Source: an uncultured Lachnospiraceae bacterium | GTDB lineage: Bacteria; Bacillota_A; Clostridia; Lachnospirales; Lachnospiraceae | Assembly (NCBI GenBank): GCA_905207905.1 | Contig: CAJLNC010000099.1 | Location: 1-8,907, forward strand | Length of the DNA stretch: 8,907 nucleotides | Reading direction: 5' to 3' | Part shown: positions 6,955-8,907 of the stretch, piece by piece | Position numbering within the stretch: the stretch's first letter is position 1 | Layout: each line of letters starts with the position of its first letter | The notes under the pieces: generated by a model | Seen by the model: only the letters and a program-made list of their open reading frames with translations | Told to the model about the DNA's origin: nothing | Databases searched by the model: none | Program-made: the position numbers and the translations under genes

Positions 6955-7530
6955 ATGCTGATATTTGCTGCTGTGGCTTATGACAGACCACAGGAAAAAG
7001 AAACGATCTTCATAGAGGAAACGATATTTTACCGTATCGGTGCAGGGGATAAGACGGCTTTTTGTGAGCTGTATGAGAAAACCAGAAATGCTGTGTTTTC
7101 CTATGCCCTTTCTCTGCTGTGCAACAGAGAGGATGCCGAGGACGCTATGCAGGAGACGTATCTGAAAATTCGCAGTGCAGCCCACCTTTATCAGCCTATG
7201 GGGAAGCCAATGGCATGGGTATTTACCATTGCCAGGAATGTATGCATGATGAAATTCAGACAGAGAAAGCATTATTCCGGGGTTTCTCTGGATGAGATCA
7301 GAGAGGATATTGACTGCAGTGACATTGAAGATCGGGAGGACCGGATCGTTTTGGAGACGGCTTTTCATATCCTGTCCCGGGAAGAATGTCAGATCATTGT
7401 TCTGTATGCAGTGTCAGGACTAAAGCACAGAGAGATCAGCGAGTTGCTGTCGATCCCCCTGTCAACCGTTTTGTCAAAGTATAACAGAGGAATTAAGAAG
7501 CTGCGTAAACAGCTGGAGGAGAGATTATGA
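6955..7530 (+). CDS. ECF-type RNA polymerase sigma factor
   Basis: The chosen start at ATG 6955 has AGAGGAAAGG (6941-6950) just upstream and gives 191 residues. An in-frame GTG at 6916 would add 13 residues but has no ribosome site. Sigma region 2 covers about 33-105, with core-binding and -10 recognition segments DAEDAMQETYLKI (60-72) and AWVFTIARNVCMMKF (87-101). Region 4 covers about 135-187, with the helix-turn-helix HREISELLSIPLSTVLSKYN (158-177). There is no region 1 or 3, the ECF layout. The acidic linker (112-130) is typical. It should direct RNA polymerase to a small set of promoters, possibly its own, though no clear ECF promoter is visible in the 59 bases upstream. Its stop overlaps the start of the following anti-sigma gene (ATGA), the standard arrangement of a sigma/anti-sigma pair. 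Confidence 0.92.
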   Translation: MLIFAAVAYDRPQEKETIFIEETIFYRIGAGDKTAFCELYEKTRNAVFSYALSLLCNREDAEDAMQETYLKIRSAAHLYQPMGKPMAWVFTIARNVCMMKFRQRKHYSGVSLDEIREDIDCSDIEDREDRIVLETAFHILSREECQIIVLYAVSGLKHREISELLSIPLSTVLSKYNRGIKKLRKQLEERL

Positions 7531-8907
7531 AAAAGGTAACAGACTCCTATATTCAAGACCATATCAAAAAGGCAGTTGTGAATCTTGTGCCGAATCAGGC
7601 AGAGAATCTTTGGAAACGGACGGTGGAGAAAGCTGCTGGCGATGAGTGGTATTTGGACGGACTCAGAGGCGGGAAGGTGAAAGACCGGAAAGGAGGAGCC
7701 AGGAAGGTGATCAAATACGCTTCTTCTCTGGCAGCCTGCCTGGCATTGTGCCTTTTGACATATTACATGGTCAGTCTGCGGGTGGAAGCTACTGTGTATC
7801 TGGATGTAAATCCCAGCGTTGCCCTGGATGTGAACCGCCGGGAACGGGTTCTGCAGGCAAAGGCAAACAATGCGGACGGTCAGGCAATCTTAAAGGATAT
7901 GGATTTGAAAAATACGGATCTGGATGTGGCGGTGAACGCAATTTTAGGCTCTATGGTACGGCATGGATATTTGAATGAGGAACAGCGCATAGTGCTGCTT
8001 TCTGTAGAGGGAAACAATCGGAAAAAGGCGGAAGATATCAGGGGGCGTTTATCCGGCGAGATCAGTATTTGCATGGACTCCCTCCTGGGCAGCGGCACAG
8101 TGCTGGATCAGGAGATCCACAGGGATAATGAGTTGGAGGAATTGGCAGGAAAATATGGAATTTCCATGGGCAAGGCAGCTCTTTTACAAAAGCTGTGTGC
8201 AGCGAATCCCGGGCTTGATCTTGAAAAGCTGACAAAAATGTCTATCCGTGAGCTGGCAGAATATTTAGAGGAATGGGATATTGATCTTGAAGAGTATGTC
8301 AATTACACTGGCAGAGGTCTCCAGGAGGAGCAGGAGAAAGCAGCGGAAGATGAGCTGGATGCCTATAATAAAATCATAGATGCTCAGTTAAAACTCCTTC
8401 GTTTAAAGGAAGAACAGCATGACTATGAAAGAGAGCTGGCTGATAAACAGAAGGGTGTTGCCGACCTCGAAGCAAAGCTGGCTGAGTTAGGTCTGGATGA
8501 CAGTATTGAGGCTCAAAAGAAGCGTCTGGAGTTAGAGGAAGAACTTGCCGCTAAGAAAGATGAGCTGGATGAATTTCAGCATGACAAGAACATCTCTGAC
8601 CAAGAACAGGCGTTAGAGGACGAAAAGGAAGCCTTTGAAGAAAAGCAACAGGCAATCATTGATGGTACCCAAGCTCAGAAGGATGCCTACAATGAGATGA
8701 TAGATGCTCAGATTGAAGGTATTCGTGATGCAAAAGAAGCCTTTGACGAATCCATCCAGGCACAGTTGGATGCACTGGCAGACCAGAAAGACCAGACACA
8801 GGCTTATTATGATACGCAGCTTGCATCTTTACAGCGTAACTATGAGGCTGACAGAGCTTCCAGAGAGCAACGTAAGGCTGAGTTGGATAAGCAGATCAAC
8901 GACACTG
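7527..8907 (+). CDS. RsgI-like anti-sigma factor running into a tape-measure-like coiled coil; open at right edge
   Basis: ATG 7527 overlaps the sigma stop (ATGA), and the frame stays open for 460 codons to the window end. Residues 1-61 are a short, basic cytosolic segment expected to bind the sigma factor. Residues 62-84 form one membrane helix. After it, VEATVYLDVNPSVALDVNRR (86-105) and the stretch to about 165 match the extracellular RsgI-family domain. Residues 204-259, with ELAGKYGISMGKAALLQKL (205-223), match the helical region often found next in these proteins. From about residue 263 the character changes to a Glu/Lys/Gln/Ala-rich coiled coil resembling a phage tail tape-measure protein. 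The first ~260 residues are a confident RsgI-like anti-sigma factor that would hold the sigma factor at the membrane. Whether the rest belongs to the same gene is doubtful. Confidence 0.8.
   Translation, partial: MKKVTDSYIQDHIKKAVVNLVPNQAENLWKRTVEKAAGDEWYLDGLRGGKVKDRKGGARKVIKYASSLAACLALCLLTYYMVSLRVEATVYLDVNPSVALDVNRRERVLQAKANNADGQAILKDMDLKNTDLDVAVNAILGSMVRHGYLNEEQRIVLLSVEGNNRKKAEDIRGRLSGEISICMDSLLGSGTVLDQEIHRDNELEELAGKYGISMGKAALLQKLCAANPGLDLEKLTKMSIRELAEYLEEWDIDLEEYVNYTGRGLQEEQEKAAEDELDAYNKIIDAQLKLLRLKEEQHDYERELADKQKGVADLEAKLAELGLDDSIEAQKKRLELEEELAAKKDELDEFQHDKNISDQEQALEDEKEAFEEKQQAIIDGTQAQKDAYNEMIDAQIEGIRDAKEAFDESIQAQLDALADQKDQTQAYYDTQLASLQRNYEADRASREQRKAELDKQINDT
8313..8907 (+). other. Tape-measure-like coiled-coil segment fused in frame to the anti-sigma gene
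   Basis: Residues 263-460 of the frame are almost free of Pro and Cys and rich in E, K, Q, A and D. The pattern (EKAAEDELDAYNKIIDAQLK, YERELADKQKGVADLEAKLA, KKRLELEEELAAKKDELDEF) is what I know from tail tape-measure proteins of Clostridia phages. The motif DAYNxxIDAQ recurs (near 8361-8387 and 8685-8711), including a 12-base exact repeat ATAGATGCTCAG at 8376-8387 and 8700-8711. Arginine codons here are 5 CGT and 4 AGA; the preceding part of the frame has 7 CGG, 3 AGG, 2 CGC, 2 CGT and 1 AGA. The junction lies between about 8300 and 8345. This is either foreign (phage) sequence joined by recombination or a mis-assembly. Confidence 0.65.

Noticed and set aside
7646..7978. A 110-codon + strand open frame in a second phase inside the anti-sigma gene
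   Set aside because: Its translation is Gly/Ser/Arg-rich with no domain, while the overlapping frame gives a membrane helix and the RsgI-type domain and couples to the sigma gene.
1..8907. CRISPR array, tRNA, rRNA, insertion sequence or transposase
   Set aside because: None seen on either strand: no spaced direct repeats, no cloverleaf, no transposase motifs. The only tandem repeat is the 39-bp set inside the VTC gene.

Overview
The window looks like chromosomal DNA from a gut-type Firmicute, most likely a Lachnospiraceae/Clostridia member. This is inferred from moderate GC, purine-rich AGGAGG-type ribosome sites, intrinsic terminators and the protein families present. All recognisable genes lie on the + strand. 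Nothing here fixes the species.

Region 1 (1-2480) is the end of a fructan or fructose-disaccharide locus. A left-truncated GH172 (DUF2961) glycoside hydrolase is followed 6 bases later by a cytoplasmic GH32 beta-fructofuranosidase, then a strong intrinsic terminator. Region 2 (2481-4440) holds an APH-fold small-molecule kinase with its own promoter-like sequence, then a cytosolic metallo-beta-lactamase-fold (MBL) hydrolase with a normal HxHxDH motif but unusual tails.

Region 3 (4461-6895) is a compact three-gene group: an exported or membrane-anchored ComEC-like MBL hydrolase, a VTC-domain (polyphosphate-polymerase-like) protein, and a four-helix DUF4956 membrane protein. The first gene's Shine-Dalgarno sequence is the 3' arm of a terminator-like hairpin, and its U-tract lies between ribosome site and start codon. 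The VTC gene carries three tandem 39-bp units inserted in its domain.

Region 4 (6955-8907) is an ECF-type sigma factor whose stop codon overlaps the start of an RsgI-like single-pass anti-sigma factor. That frame never closes. After about residue 262 it changes from an RsgI-type extracellular region to a long coiled coil resembling a phage tail tape-measure protein, with an abrupt change in arginine codons. This is either a real gene fusion or recombination, or a chimeric assembly, and it is the most important point to resolve.

As a working picture (inference), the sigma/anti-sigma pair senses the cell surface and may control the adjacent VTC/DUF4956/MBL group, while regions 1 and 2 are independent units.
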